Below are positions 1 to 8,808 of a stretch of DNA of 34,417 nucleotides, piece by piece. The stretch spans positions 1-34,417 of the forward strand of contig JACZWL010000034.1 in assembly GCA_022572185.1 (NCBI GenBank), in the 5' to 3' direction. Under the pieces are notes generated by a model, which ran no database searches, was not told the origin of the DNA, and was given only the letters and a program-made list of their open reading frames with translations. The position numbers were made by a program, and so were the translations under genes. How positions within the stretch are numbered: the stretch's first letter is position 1; each line of letters opens with the position of its first letter. The DNA is from Pseudomonadota bacterium. Lineage in GTDB: Bacteria; Pseudomonadota; Gammaproteobacteria; Steroidobacterales; Woeseiaceae.

Positions 1-1756
1 CCAGGCACCTGGTCAGCCTGGCCGCGAGCTTCTCGGCAACTTCAGGCGTCACATTCCAAACCATAGCAACGAACTCGTCACCACCGGGACGGCCGATGAT
101 GTCGTGGGTCCGGAGGCTCGTTTGCAGGCGTTCTGCAGCGATCGTCAATATCTGGTCGCCTACCTCGTGGCCGCACTTGTCGTTTATCTGTTTGAAATCG
201 TTCAGATCGATGAATAACAACGCACCGGTCGCATTATCATCGCTATTCGACAGCCTCTTGGTCGCATCCCGTTCAAACCCGCGCCGATTCAATACGCCGG
301 TCAGTGGATCCAGCCAGGCGATGGACTCCATATGTATTTCTCTTGCTTTTCGAGCCGTCATGTCGAACAGGGAAACCGCGACATCGTCGCCCACCGGCTC
401 ACCGATAAGACGCAGCCACTCCTGACTCGAATCGGTACCAACCCTGACCTCCGTGTCTATTACCTCCCCGCTCTCCGCCGCCGCCAGGAATCGCTCGAAC
501 AAGTCCGCAGAATCGCGCGAGTCCATCCCGCTGGAAGCGAGATTCATTATTCCGCCGGCTGTCAGTCCAAGCATGTCCTCCCGGCTAGTCTTCAGGTATC
601 GCGCCGCCGCAGCGTTCGAAAAAATGCAGCGGAGTGACCTTTCTGCGCCCTCGCCAAACCAGCGCATCCGAATGCTGCCATTGACCGAATGATTTACCAG
701 CGTACGCTGCAGCATTTCCCTGCCGTCAACTTCTTTTCGCGCTTTCTCAACATCGCTAATGTCGTGAAACATCAAGACATGCCCCGGTCGGGCGGCCGCT
801 TTAGTCGATATCGGCGATACCTGCACGTGCAAGAAACGCCCCGTATCCGTCAGCATTTTCTGCGACTTACCGGTATCGAGCGCCTTGTGAATCTCCGGGA
901 TCTCTTTTCCGAACACGGAATCAAGCGATTCGCGCAGCGCCTCGGATTCCGAAACGTTGAGCATTAACTCGGCGCCACGATTCAAGCCGATGATGCGTTC
1001 CTTGTCGTCGACGATGACAACCGGGTCCTGCATGTTTTGAAAAACCGTCTCGTACGCCAGCGGCGAGAATCCGATAATCTGCTCACCGATTACGAGCCAG
1101 GCATAGATCGGCAACATTGCCGCGAAAACAATCGGCACTGTGGAAATTGTATTGGAGCCTAATCCGAAGTCGTAAGCAGCGACTGCAATCGCTGGAGCAA
1201 ACACGGCACCGGCCAATATAAACAGCCCGCGACGGTGTGCCGGTGCGACGGCGGTACTGTGCATGACCAGCGTCAGAATACCAATGCCGACAATTGCGTA
1301 GCCGTATGGTGCGTGTAGCAACAGAAACCACGGTCCCCATTCGACCGGACGGGTAAGGAATTCACCGACCTCGTTCGTCGCCGGCAAATACCACATGAAT
1401 TCGTGCATGACATTTGTTGCGGCAACCAGGACCGACAGAATCGGCACAATCAAAAGTGCGGCGATGGTCCTCCTGGATGTCTCGGCACCAGTGTATTCAC
1501 GGAAACAGACAAGGAGCGCGACAGGTACCAGGGCGGTGCCGAGGAAATGGCCCATCCGACCGATGGAGAATACAACATAGGTCGTTGCCATTAACTCGAT
1601 AGCGCCGCCCAGAACCCAGATACCGATGATGATGAACGTTGTGCCGACCAGAATATTGCCGACCTCATGCTTGCCGCCAATGAAGCGCATTCCCAGCAGC
1701 GCATAACAGACGGAGCTGATACAAAGCAGAACTGACAGAACAATTTCCAGGTTCAT
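1..1756 (-). CDS. Membrane diguanylate cyclase (7TM sensor, PAS, GGDEF), 3' end outside window
   Basis: The reading frame is open from an ATG at 1756 to the window edge, giving 585 residues of an incomplete protein. Residues 1 to about 230 are hydrophobic with several membrane segments, like the 7TM histidine-kinase-type N-terminal sensor domain. One PAS-like domain follows (about 240-350), with the typical phrase DPVVIVDDKERIIGLNRGAE, and a second PAS-like region lies at about 360-480. A GGDEF domain begins near residue 490 (DPLTGVLNRRGFE). The active-site GGDEF is intact at residues 558-562. An RTHD sequence lies exactly five residues upstream, matching the RxxD inhibitory site, so product inhibition by cyclic-di-GMP is likely. 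Expected role: synthesis of cyclic-di-GMP at the inner membrane in response to an unknown signal. Whether an EAL domain follows cannot be seen. Confidence 0.9.
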   Translation of the reverse strand, partial: MNLEIVLSVLLCISSVCYALLGMRFIGGKHEVGNILVGTTFIIIGIWVLGGAIELMATTYVVFSIGRMGHFLGTALVPVALLVCFREYTGAETSRRTIAALLIVPILSVLVAATNVMHEFMWYLPATNEVGEFLTRPVEWGPWFLLLHAPYGYAIVGIGILTLVMHSTAVAPAHRRGLFILAGAVFAPAIAVAAYDFGLGSNTISTVPIVFAAMLPIYAWLVIGEQIIGFSPLAYETVFQNMQDPVVIVDDKERIIGLNRGAELMLNVSESEALRESLDSVFGKEIPEIHKALDTGKSQKMLTDTGRFLHVQVSPISTKAAARPGHVLMFHDISDVEKARKEVDGREMLQRTLVNHSVNGSIRMRWFGEGAERSLRCIFSNAAAARYLKTSREDMLGLTAGGIMNLASSGMDSRDSADLFERFLAAAESGEVIDTEVRVGTDSSQEWLRLIGEPVGDDVAVSLFDMTARKAREIHMESIAWLDPLTGVLNRRGFERDATKRLSNSDDNATGALLFIDLNDFKQINDKCGHEVGDQILTIAAERLQTSLRTHDIIGRPGGDEFVAMVWNVTPEVAEKLAARLTRCL

Positions 1757-2022
1757 CGTAGCAATCGCGCGTGTTTTCGGGGCCCAGACGCAGGAATATG
1801 TGTCATTGTACTGAGCGCAAGCCTTTGATTCCGGGAACTGTTCCACAGCTTTTCGCCACTTCAACAGCCGTGGTGGTCGATTTTTCTCAGACATTCGCTG
1901 GAACGCCCACCGCATGCCCCGTACGGCAGGCTAAGTCACTGTTTTTACATGAATTCACGGTATTGTGTGACGCATTCACTGGCAACCCGGAAGTCCCTGC
2001 CGGACAATTTCCTTAACCAGCC

Positions 2023-2523
2023 GTGATATTACTTGCAGGACATGCCTTGTCGGACGAACTCAAAGCAACGGTCAGAATCCGGCGGCCAGCCAATAAGCAG
2101 GCGGATGGCAGGGGCCAGCCCAGCTGTGCCCAAGCGGCTGAAGCTATCGATTTTGAGCTGTTTTCCACCATCGCAGTCAAAAACATCCTCGCGTCGAAGG
2201 ACCAAGCAGCAATAAAGGCGATTGAGGACGCGGCGGAATCCGGTGATGAAGGTGTTCTCGCCAGGAATGTTGCCACGGGTCTTTTCGAGATGGTCGACGA
2301 TGCAGCCGTGCAAGCGGCCCTTGACAACGACTTCAGCCTGCCGGAGCAAGTAGGCAACGCCGACGTTACCTACGAGCCTGCTCATGACAGCGAAAAATCA
2401 ATTGACGGTTTGTCCCTGGTCGGCACGCTGGCGCTTCGAAGAATCCTCGGAAAAGAAGAAAAGGAAGAGCCTGTTGTCGCCGACACCGTCGAATCCAGCT
2501 GCGATCCCTACAACAGCTCCTAG
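2023..2523 (+). CDS. Hypothetical acidic protein, doubtful
   Basis: This is a 166-residue frame starting with GTG, just after an in-frame TAA at 2014-2016. I recognise no family. From about residue 45 the composition looks protein-like: acidic, alanine-rich and probably helical (for example KAIEDAAESGDEGVLARN), with a charged tail rich in KEE. No Shine-Dalgarno sequence precedes the GTG. The first 40 residues look unlike a normal N-terminus, so the frame may be a remnant or may start differently. Overlapping minus-strand frames (2013-2385) look like shadows. No signal peptide or membrane segment is evident. Confidence 0.35.
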   Translation: MILLAGHALSDELKATVRIRRPANKQADGRGQPSCAQAAEAIDFELFSTIAVKNILASKDQAAIKAIEDAAESGDEGVLARNVATGLFEMVDDAAVQAALDNDFSLPEQVGNADVTYEPAHDSEKSIDGLSLVGTLALRRILGKEEKEEPVVADTVESSCDPYNSS

Positions 2524-2571
2524 CCGCCGCGCAGGAGTCCGTCCTGAAGGATGATGTCTCATACAGACAGC

Positions 2572-3828
2572 TTATTCTCTGGTCAGGTCCGCCTCAAACA
2601 ACGCCCAGTCCGGAACGTGATCCTTGTCGAGCCTGGGCAACTCCGCCTGAATCAACTTCGGATACTTCCTTGCGCCACCGCAATTAAACAAGACCACGCG
2701 TTCGTCTGGCGTGAGCCAGCCCGAACTCAGGAGACTTTCGGCTGCACCGATACAGGCGGCTGATTCGGGGCCGATAGAGATACCCTCGGCCTCGGTGCCA
2801 AGCCGCATCCACTCCGTAATTCGCTGTTCAGATACCGCGACCGCGCAACCGTCGCTTGCCCTGATAGCATCGAGAATCATAAAGTCACCAACGGCAGCCG
2901 GTACCCGCAGACCCAAAGCAATCGTGGTCGCGTTTTCGAACGGCTCCGCAAATTTTTCTCCACGATCGAAAGCCCTGACAATCGGGCAACAGCCGTCCGA
3001 CTGAACTGCGACCATTCGCGGCATGCGCTCGCCGTCCAGCCAACCGAGCTCATCCAGTTCCTGGAAAGCCTTCCACATGCCGATCAGGCCGGTGCCACCA
3101 CCGGTCGGATAGAGAATCACATCGGGAAGCGACCAGTCGAGCTGTTCGGCCAGTTCGAGACCCATTGTTTTCTTGCCTTCGATGCGATACGGCTCTTTCA
3201 AGGTAGAGAAGTCGAACCAGCCCATTGTCTCGCGGCCATCGAGAACAATCTTCGCGCAGTCGTTGATCAGACCGTTGACGAGATAGGCGTGCGCGCCGGC
3301 CTGGACGGCCTCGTATTGATTGATCTCCGGCGTGTCCTCCGGCATGAATACAAATGCTTCCATGCCGGCCCTGGCCGCATACGCCGCCATCGACCCGCCG
3401 GCATTGCCGGCGGTCGGAATCGCCACTCTCTTAACGCCAAACCACTTCGCCATCGTGATAGCAACAGTCTGGCCGCGGTCTTTGAACGAACCCGTGGGCA
3501 TTTGCGATTCGTCCTTGATGAACAGATTACTGAGACCGAGCGAGCCACCGAGCCGGTCACAACGCAACAACGGCGACATGCCTTCGCCGAGTGACACGAT
3601 GACACTTTCGTCCTCTGCCGGCAGAAGTTCACGGTATCGCCAGATCGTGGGCGGACGTTTTTGCAGGACCTCCTTGTCCATCGCCCTGGAGACAGCACCC
3701 AGGTCATATCGAACCCAGATCGGCCTCCCCTCATGCAGCGTGTGCTGCTCGCGGGCTGGCAAGCGAGTGCCATCTATCGCGGCTTCGAGGTGGCTAACGT
3801 ATGATGGCATGCCCGCACTGTAACGCAT
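2572..3828 (-). CDS. thrC: Threonine synthase
   Basis: This 418-residue fold-type II PLP enzyme is expected to convert O-phosphohomoserine to threonine and phosphate in the cytoplasm. The PLP lysine is K116 in GSFKDRG. PTAGNAGGS (about 138-146) and the glycine-rich phosphate loop YPTGGGTG (about 240) are both present, and the C-terminal FNCGGARKYP fits the family. The length suits the shorter threonine synthases that lack the long N-terminal domain of the E. coli enzyme. An alternative start is the ATG at 3810 (MPSYVSHLE), which is arguably better because the first six residues carry no conserved feature. No hom or thrB gene is adjacent, so it stands outside a thr operon. A related PLP lyase is possible but less likely. 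Confidence 0.85.
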   Translation of the reverse strand: MRYSAGMPSYVSHLEAAIDGTRLPAREQHTLHEGRPIWVRYDLGAVSRAMDKEVLQKRPPTIWRYRELLPAEDESVIVSLGEGMSPLLRCDRLGGSLGLSNLFIKDESQMPTGSFKDRGQTVAITMAKWFGVKRVAIPTAGNAGGSMAAYAARAGMEAFVFMPEDTPEINQYEAVQAGAHAYLVNGLINDCAKIVLDGRETMGWFDFSTLKEPYRIEGKKTMGLELAEQLDWSLPDVILYPTGGGTGLIGMWKAFQELDELGWLDGERMPRMVAVQSDGCCPIVRAFDRGEKFAEPFENATTIALGLRVPAAVGDFMILDAIRASDGCAVAVSEQRITEWMRLGTEAEGISIGPESAACIGAAESLLSSGWLTPDERVVLFNCGGARKYPKLIQAELPRLDKDHVPDWALFEADLTRE

Positions 3829-3858
3829 TCATTAACTTGAAATCTCGCTTGTATACTG

Positions 3859-3952
3859 CCGGGCCCCGGGCCCCCGGGTTGCCGGCCAAGCATGGCTGAT
3901 TCCAGTGGAATCTACATAGCCGAGCGACGCGGTTCCGGTTACAATCCGGACA
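3859..3952. repeat. Cluster of small palindromes between thrC and the YkvA gene
   Basis: Three short self-complementary stretches lie close together in this divergent intergenic region. They are a G/C-only palindromic run at 3859-3878 (GGGCCCCGGGCCC core), a 7-bp perfect stem with a one-base loop at 3898-3912 (GATTCCA, then TGGAATC), and CCGG TTACAAT CCGG at about 3936-3950. They could be regulatory hairpins or repeat remnants. No function is assigned. Confidence 0.4.
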
Positions 3953-4033
3953 GTGCAAACGCCCTGGACGAATGAAAACAGCAAAGAATCAGGGCACAAT
4001 GAGCATTGTTCTCCAAAATTTTAATAAGCAAAG

Positions 4034-4038
4034 AAGGA
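4034..4038 (+). promoter_or_regulatory. Ribosome binding site deciding the start of the YkvA gene
   Basis: AAGGA with a nine-base spacer to the ATG at 4048 supports that start over the upstream in-frame TTG at 4006. Confidence 0.6.
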
Positions 4039-4047
4039 CGGTTAGAC

Positions 4048-4617
4048 ATGCCTCTCGACATTACATTTACGCTTAGCGATTCCGATCTCGATCACTTTCA
4101 GGCTATTGTCGATAAATCGAAATCGGCAGTGGCAAGCGATGAAAACACCGCCAGTATCGAGGCTGCTGCCCGCCAGCTGATCGCAGACGCCAAATCGACA
4201 GATTTGCCGAGCTTTATCGCTGATCGTCTCTCGAAACTTGAAGTCGTTATCGACATGGTCGCTGACGCAGAATGGCAGTTGAGCGACGAGGAACGTCGCC
4301 GGGTTCTCGGCGCGCTGGTTTATTTCTGCGACCCGGAAGACCTGATTCCCGACCATATCCCCGGCCTTGGCTTCCTGGACGATGCCATCTACGTCGAACT
4401 CGTTATCCGCGAACTCAAGGCAGAAATCGATTCCTACGAAGAGTTCGTCGAGTTCCGGACCGCGGAAGAAAAGCGGCGCGCCGACCAGGGCCTGGATACC
4501 AAAGTCGCACGTGAAGAATGGCTCGCCGACAAGCGTGCAACCCTGCATACAAGAATGCGTAAGCGGCGTCGTTCCGCCATATCCGGCAGCGGAGGCGGCT
4601 GGCGTATGCGCTGGTAG
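4048..4617 (+). CDS. YkvA/DUF1232 family protein
   Basis: This is a 189-residue protein. Residues 85-125 carry the DUF1232 (YkvA) signature, with YFCDPEDLIPDHIPGLGFLD followed by a DDAIYVELVIREL helix. In this family the motif usually lies in a short membrane-associated helical hairpin; its biochemical role is unknown. The N-terminal half is soluble and helical. The C-terminus is strongly basic (RMRKRRRS) and ends in a glycine/arginine tail. The ATG at 4048 is chosen because AAGGA at 4034-4038 sits nine bases upstream; an in-frame TTG at 4006 lacks such a site. The gene is monocistronic, diverging from thrC. Confidence 0.8.
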   Translation: MPLDITFTLSDSDLDHFQAIVDKSKSAVASDENTASIEAAARQLIADAKSTDLPSFIADRLSKLEVVIDMVADAEWQLSDEERRRVLGALVYFCDPEDLIPDHIPGLGFLDDAIYVELVIRELKAEIDSYEEFVEFRTAEEKRRADQGLDTKVAREEWLADKRATLHTRMRKRRRSAISGSGGGWRMRW

Positions 4618-4944
4618 GACACTCGCCCCCAGCGGCCTGAAGACTCTTTAATATCCCATAAAACCGACGGCCTTGGCTGCGGATGGCCGGCCTGTGTTGT
4701 CAGGTGTCAGCTATCCGGGCTCTGTCATGCCTGCGTGCTGCACACCCGGCGCAGTAAGCCCTCAATTGCCAGAATTGTAGGTCGGTTTCGATCTTGTTGA
4801 ACATAATCGTTCAAAATTTAGGGTCAAATGGCCAATCTTGCAAAAATCGCTCGCTTCAGTTCAGGATGTGCAAGATCGTTCTCGAGCGGCAGATCAAGAA
4901 TTGAATAGTCTGCCCCCGGAAGCAAGATCGTCCTCTGTCTTCAT
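4618..4944. other. Gene-free gap between convergent genes
   Basis: This 327-bp gap separates the YkvA gene from the stop of the minus-strand phosphoribosyltransferase. I see no convincing gene. It contains a 6-bp inverted repeat, TTGAAC-ataatc-GTTCAA, at 4797-4814, and an A/T-richer patch at about 4795-4830. No strong hairpin with a T-run was found, so terminators are not obvious. Confidence 0.5.
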
Positions 4945-5514
4945 TCATGAAGCTGCCGATTTCAATACTGAGCTGATGATCTTATACAGCTCCGGACGCG
5001 TGGCCTGCATTTCCTCCGGCGTCAACGCGTCAAGTTCGTGGGGAAATACCAGCCACTCTGCCGTTTCCCTGATGCAGTAATCCGGCACGAGATCTGTCTC
5101 GTTCCTCGTAGGCTTGTACCATGGCACTGCGACACGAATGTCCTCGGGCGTGTTACCACGAGCACGCTTTGTTAACTCATCAATCACAGCTTTGATCGTA
5201 TGGCCGGTATCAAATACGTCATCGACGATCAGAACACGATCGTCGTAACAGACTTTCTTGATAATGTAGTTCAGGCCATGTACGGCAACCGCACCGCGTT
5301 CATCGACGCCTACATACGACGATGTGCGAATCGCAATATGATCGGATTCAATTCCGCAGTAAGCCAGTATTTCCTGAACCGCCATGCCGACCGGCGTCCC
5401 GCCACGCCATATCGCAATAATCAGCGTTGGCCGAAATCCGCTTTCCAGAATTCTGACACCCAGCTCGAAAGAATCTGTGAGAAGGTCCTGCGCCGTTAAG
5501 ACGGTCTTGTCCAT
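4945..5514 (-). CDS. Purine-type phosphoribosyltransferase (hypoxanthine PRTase-like), copy 1
   Basis: This is a 189-residue type I PRTase. The PRPP-binding loop VLIVDDVFDTGHT is at residues 94-106, preceded by the strand and loop LIIAIWRGGTPVG (31-43). The family transfers ribose-5-phosphate from PRPP to a purine or related base in the cytoplasm. Purine salvage fits the neighbouring catabolic genes, but base specificity cannot be read from sequence. The ATG at 5514 (MDKTVLTAQDLL) is preferred because it aligns with the N-terminus of the paralogue encoded divergently at 5578. The in-frame ATG at 5556 has GGAG touching the start codon, which is too close. The two genes start 63 bp apart and probably share a control region. 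Confidence 0.8.
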   Translation of the reverse strand: MDKTVLTAQDLLTDSFELGVRILESGFRPTLIIAIWRGGTPVGMAVQEILAYCGIESDHIAIRTSSYVGVDERGAVAVHGLNYIIKKVCYDDRVLIVDDVFDTGHTIKAVIDELTKRARGNTPEDIRVAVPWYKPTRNETDLVPDYCIRETAEWLVFPHELDALTPEEMQATRPELYKIISSVLKSAAS

Positions 5515-5577
5515 GCCGATTCTCGTGCTTAACGTTATACTCATACTACAGTACATCTCCCGTGACCGAGAGAAGAA

Positions 5578-6183
5578 ATGAACAAGAGATTCATCGCGGC
5601 GAATGACCTTTTGCTCGACTCATTCCAACTCGCGACCAACATATGCGAGGCGGGCTTCCGGCCCGACTTTCTCGTCGGCCTCTGGCGGGGTGGTAGCGCA
5701 GTCGGCATTGCAGTTCAGGAAGGCCTTGATTATTTCGGGATCAAAACCGATCACATTGCAATTCGCACTTCCTACACCGGCTTGCCAAAGTATTCGCAAA
5801 TGGTCGATGGAAGCAACGCTATTCGCGTCCATGGTCTCCAGTATTTGCTTGAAAACCTGTGCAACGAGCATTCCATGCTTATCGTCGACGACGTCTACAG
5901 CACGGGCTCCAGCGTCAACGCCGTTATCGAAACTTTGTCCAGCAAGACCAGGCGCAACCTGCCACATGATATTCGTATCGCGACGGTCTGGTACCGGCCA
6001 ACGGAGCGGACGATTCGCCCGCCGGATTATTTTGTGCACGAGAGTAGCGACTGGCTGATCCTGCCTTACGAGCTATCCGGCCTGTCGATCGACGAGCTGC
6101 ATGCCCACAAGCCGGAACTCGCCGGTATCGTCGACAGGTTGAAGCCGTTCATCAACGCCCGCGACAGCAAGCCCGCGGCCTAA
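5578..6183 (+). CDS. Purine-type phosphoribosyltransferase, copy 2
   Basis: This is a 201-residue type I PRTase, clearly paralogous to the divergent neighbour. Both share the DLLxDSFxL N-terminus, a WRGG loop (here at 36-39), an identical DHIAIRTS stretch, a VHGLxY segment, the PRPP loop LIVDDVYSTGSS (101-112) and a WxPxE(x)SxWLxxPxEL-like C-terminal region. Copy 2 carries a longer insertion (about 68-82) in the region where copy 1 has VGVDERG; this could alter base specificity. The start ATG follows an AG-rich Shine-Dalgarno-like stretch (GAGAGAAGAA). Its stop codon directly abuts the start of the glycerate kinase, so the two genes are translationally linked. Whether either copy acts on hypoxanthine, guanine or xanthine is not determinable here. 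Confidence 0.8.
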   Translation: MNKRFIAANDLLLDSFQLATNICEAGFRPDFLVGLWRGGSAVGIAVQEGLDYFGIKTDHIAIRTSYTGLPKYSQMVDGSNAIRVHGLQYLLENLCNEHSMLIVDDVYSTGSSVNAVIETLSSKTRRNLPHDIRIATVWYRPTERTIRPPDYFVHESSDWLILPYELSGLSIDELHAHKPELAGIVDRLKPFINARDSKPAA

Positions 6184-7446
6184 ATGACGGATAACAGGAA
6201 GTTTCTAAGAACTCTGTTTGATACGGCCGTCGCCGCCGCTCAAGCTGCGATCCTGATGCCTGAGAAATTACCTCCCTGTCCCAGGGGAAGAACCCTCGTC
6301 ATTGGCGCCGGTAAAGCAGCTGCGTCTATGGCGCGTGCCGTCGAGGACAACTGGCCGGCAGCACTGTCAGGCCTTGTCATCACCCCGTACGGACATTCGC
6401 TTGTCTGCGAACGGATCGAGGTCGTGGAAGCGGCCCACCCGGTTCCGGATTCGTCCGGACTCGACGCCGCGAAACGCATTCTGGCAATGGTCGGAGACCT
6501 TTCTGACGCGGACCTCGTTCTCTGCCTTCTGTCGGGCGGCGGCTCTGCCCTGCTGTCGATACCCGCCGAAGGTGTCAGCCTGCAAGACAAGCAATCGCTC
6601 ACCGCCGACCTGCTCAGGTCCGGCGCCAATATTGCCGAGATTAATTGTGTTCGCAAACACCTGTCAGCCATCAAAGGCGGCAGACTTGCCGTCGCTTGCT
6701 CTCCTGCACAGCTTGTGACCCTCGCGATCTCGGACGTGCCGGGCAATGACATATCGGTGATTGCGTCCGGACCGACGGTCCCTGACGAGACCAGCAGCAG
6801 AATGGCGCTCGACATCCTTCAGGCATACGGCGTTGACGCTCCGGAAAATGTACGCGCACACTTAAGAAGCGCTGCCGCGGAAACGCCCAAACCCGGCGAC
6901 TCGGTATTCGCAGGATCAGAGACCGTAATTCTCGCCACCGCCGACGATGCGATGAATGCGGCAGCCCGGGCCGCACGCCAAAACGACATCAAGCCGCTGA
7001 TTCTCGGCGACCTGACCGGGGACGCTACCGAACTCGCACAGAGCCAGGCCGCGCTGGCCAAAGAGGTCGCCGCAGGCAGCGGGCCTGTGCAGCCCCCCTG
7101 CGTCCTGATATCCGGCGGTGAAACCACGGTCAGGGTACGCGGCAAAGGCAAGGGTGGCCGCAATTGCGAATATGCGCTGGCGCTTGCATTGGCGTTAGAC
7201 CGTGCGCCGGAAATCTATGCGATAGCCTGTGACACGGATGGAATCGATGGCACAGAAGACAACGCGGGATGCTATGTCACGCCGGATTCGCTGCATCGCG
7301 CAGAAAAACGATCACTCGACGCCAGGAGCCTCCTGAATGAAAACGACAGTTATCGTTTTTTCTCTGAGATCGGAGATCTTGTCGTAACCGGACCTACCCG
7401 AACAAACGTTAACGACTTTCGGGCGCTTCTGATCACGAATCATTGA
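6184..7446 (+). CDS. Glycerate 2-kinase, MOFRL family
   Basis: This 420-residue protein has the two-domain architecture of GckA/TtuD-type kinases, which phosphorylate D-glycerate with ATP to give 2-phosphoglycerate. Visible signatures are VIGAGKAA (39-46), LSGGGSALLS (about 115-124), SDVPGND, and the C-terminal MOFRL region with LISGGETTVRVRGKGKGGRN followed by ACDTDGIDGTEDNAG. The ATG begins immediately after the TAA of the upstream PRTase gene. Next to a purine pathway ending in glyoxylate, it plausibly completes glyoxylate, tartronate semialdehyde, glycerate and 2-phosphoglycerate. The carboligase and reductase needed for the first steps are not in this window. Hydroxypyruvate-linked roles in serine metabolism are an alternative. 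Confidence 0.9.
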   Translation: MTDNRKFLRTLFDTAVAAAQAAILMPEKLPPCPRGRTLVIGAGKAAASMARAVEDNWPAALSGLVITPYGHSLVCERIEVVEAAHPVPDSSGLDAAKRILAMVGDLSDADLVLCLLSGGGSALLSIPAEGVSLQDKQSLTADLLRSGANIAEINCVRKHLSAIKGGRLAVACSPAQLVTLAISDVPGNDISVIASGPTVPDETSSRMALDILQAYGVDAPENVRAHLRSAAAETPKPGDSVFAGSETVILATADDAMNAAARAARQNDIKPLILGDLTGDATELAQSQAALAKEVAAGSGPVQPPCVLISGGETTVRVRGKGKGGRNCEYALALALALDRAPEIYAIACDTDGIDGTEDNAGCYVTPDSLHRAEKRSLDARSLLNENDSYRFFSEIGDLVVTGPTRTNVNDFRALLITNH

Positions 7447-7492
7447 TCGGCGAAGCCGACTCATTGATCGATGCAGCATGAAGCGTCGATCA
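7441..7492. terminator. Hairpins between the convergent glycerate kinase and guaD genes
   Basis: A short CGGC-gaa-GCCG stem lies at 7448-7458. A longer inverted repeat pairs TGATCGATGC (7465-7474) with GCGTCGATCA (7483-7492), matching at nine of ten positions. CATTGATCG occurs twice (7441-7449 and 7463-7471). There is no T-run, so an intrinsic terminator is only a possibility. The position between two converging stop codons suggests a shared transcript end. Confidence 0.4.
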
Positions 7493-8803
7493 CCCCACGC
7501 TATGCGCCAGTTCACCCATCAGATAGGTCGCCGCGACGGAGCGATCGTCGCCCAGCATTATCAGGGCGAATAGTTTCTCAGCCACGTCATCTGATCTGCT
7601 GAGCCTGCGGGATGTGATCGATATGGCTTTGGCATCAAGCACGACGAAGTCGGCTTCTTTCCCTGGCTCGAAGTTGCCGATTCTGTCCTCGAGATAAAGT
7701 GCTCTGGCGGCCCCGAGTGTTGCCAGGTACAACGCATCGAAAGGCGGTAAGCCTTGACCCAGCAGATGCAGCACCTTATACGCCTCACTCACCGTCCGCA
7801 GCATACTCAAACTCGTGCCGCCGCCAATGTCTGTGCCAAGACCGACACGGATGCCTTTGTCATGCGCCGACCGCAGATCGAACAGGCCACTGCCAAGGAA
7901 CATATTTGAACTCGGGCAGAAAGCGATAGCGCCCCCGTGGTCAGCCATCGACTTTTGGTCACGGTCATCGAGGTGCAGACAGTGCGCGAATACGGATCGT
8001 TCCCGTAGCAGTCCAAAATGTTCATAGACATCAAGGTAACTTCGGCTCCAGGAAAATTGCTTCGCGATCAGTTCGACCTCGTCCTTGTTTTCCGCCAGGT
8101 GCGTGTGAACATATACGTCAGGATGTTCACTCGCGAGACGTCCAGCCTCGGCAAGCTGGCCCTCGCTGGATGTTACGGCAAACCGCGGCGTGATCGCGTA
8201 GCTCAGGCGGCCCTTTCCGTGCCACTTGTTGATCAGTTCCAGACTGTCTGTGTAGCCGGACTGGGCGTCGTCCCTGAGTTCTTCCGGGCAGTTCTTGTCC
8301 ATTAGAACTTTGCCCGCCAACAGGCGCATGTTTTGTCTTAACGCTTTGTCGAAGATTGCGTCGACCGACTGCGGGTGAACTGTTGCAAACACCAGCGCCG
8401 TCGTCGTGCCGTTCCGCAGAAGTTCGTCGACAAAGAAATCGGCGACCTCTGCCGCATGTGCCGCATCTGCAAATTTCTGCTCCACCGGGTAGGCATATCT
8501 GTTGAGCCAGTCGAGCAGCTGTTCGCCATAGGATGCGATGATGTCGACTTGCGGGAAATGCACATGGCAATCGATCATGCCGGGAATGATCAGCTTGTCG
8601 CGATGCTCGACGACCTCTACGTCCTCGGACAGGCCGGGAAGCAGAGCCTCTGCTTCACCGGTCTCACGCACATAGCCGTTCTCGACGATCAGGAGCCCGT
8701 CGTCGATGTATTCGACAGCTGAAGACTTGTTGTGATCTGTCGCGCCGCGCGGATCGGCAAGGCAGTGCAGGATCGAAGCTCTGAATGCGGTAGTGGTCGC
8801 CAT
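7490..8803 (-). CDS. guaD: Guanine deaminase
   Basis: This 437-residue amidohydrolase-superfamily enzyme is expected to convert guanine to xanthine and ammonia in the cytoplasm. Zinc-site signatures are PGMIDCHVHFPQ with H80 and H82, then HTHLAENKDEVE, then HCLHLDD, then LGTDIGGGTSLSM with the catalytic aspartate. The combination GTDIGGGTSLSM and a C-terminal region with DDRSVAATYLMGE-like composition is typical of GuaD rather than other deaminases. The ATG at 8803 lies five bases past the allA stop. The 18 upstream in-frame residues are basic, unlike the family, and overlap allA, so they are rejected. It is the last gene of uraD-alc-allA-guaD. It feeds xanthine to the XDH encoded by the second operon. 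Confidence 0.92.
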   Translation of the reverse strand: MATTTAFRASILHCLADPRGATDHNKSSAVEYIDDGLLIVENGYVRETGEAEALLPGLSEDVEVVEHRDKLIIPGMIDCHVHFPQVDIIASYGEQLLDWLNRYAYPVEQKFADAAHAAEVADFFVDELLRNGTTTALVFATVHPQSVDAIFDKALRQNMRLLAGKVLMDKNCPEELRDDAQSGYTDSLELINKWHGKGRLSYAITPRFAVTSSEGQLAEAGRLASEHPDVYVHTHLAENKDEVELIAKQFSWSRSYLDVYEHFGLLRERSVFAHCLHLDDRDQKSMADHGGAIAFCPSSNMFLGSGLFDLRSAHDKGIRVGLGTDIGGGTSLSMLRTVSEAYKVLHLLGQGLPPFDALYLATLGAARALYLEDRIGNFEPGKEADFVVLDAKAISITSRRLSRSDDVAEKLFALIMLGDDRSVAATYLMGELAHSVG

Positions 8804-8808
8804 CGTGA

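Noticed and set aside
1771-2016. An 81-residue plus-strand frame after the GGDEF gene
   Set aside because: Composition looks random and no start signal was found; treated as intergenic.
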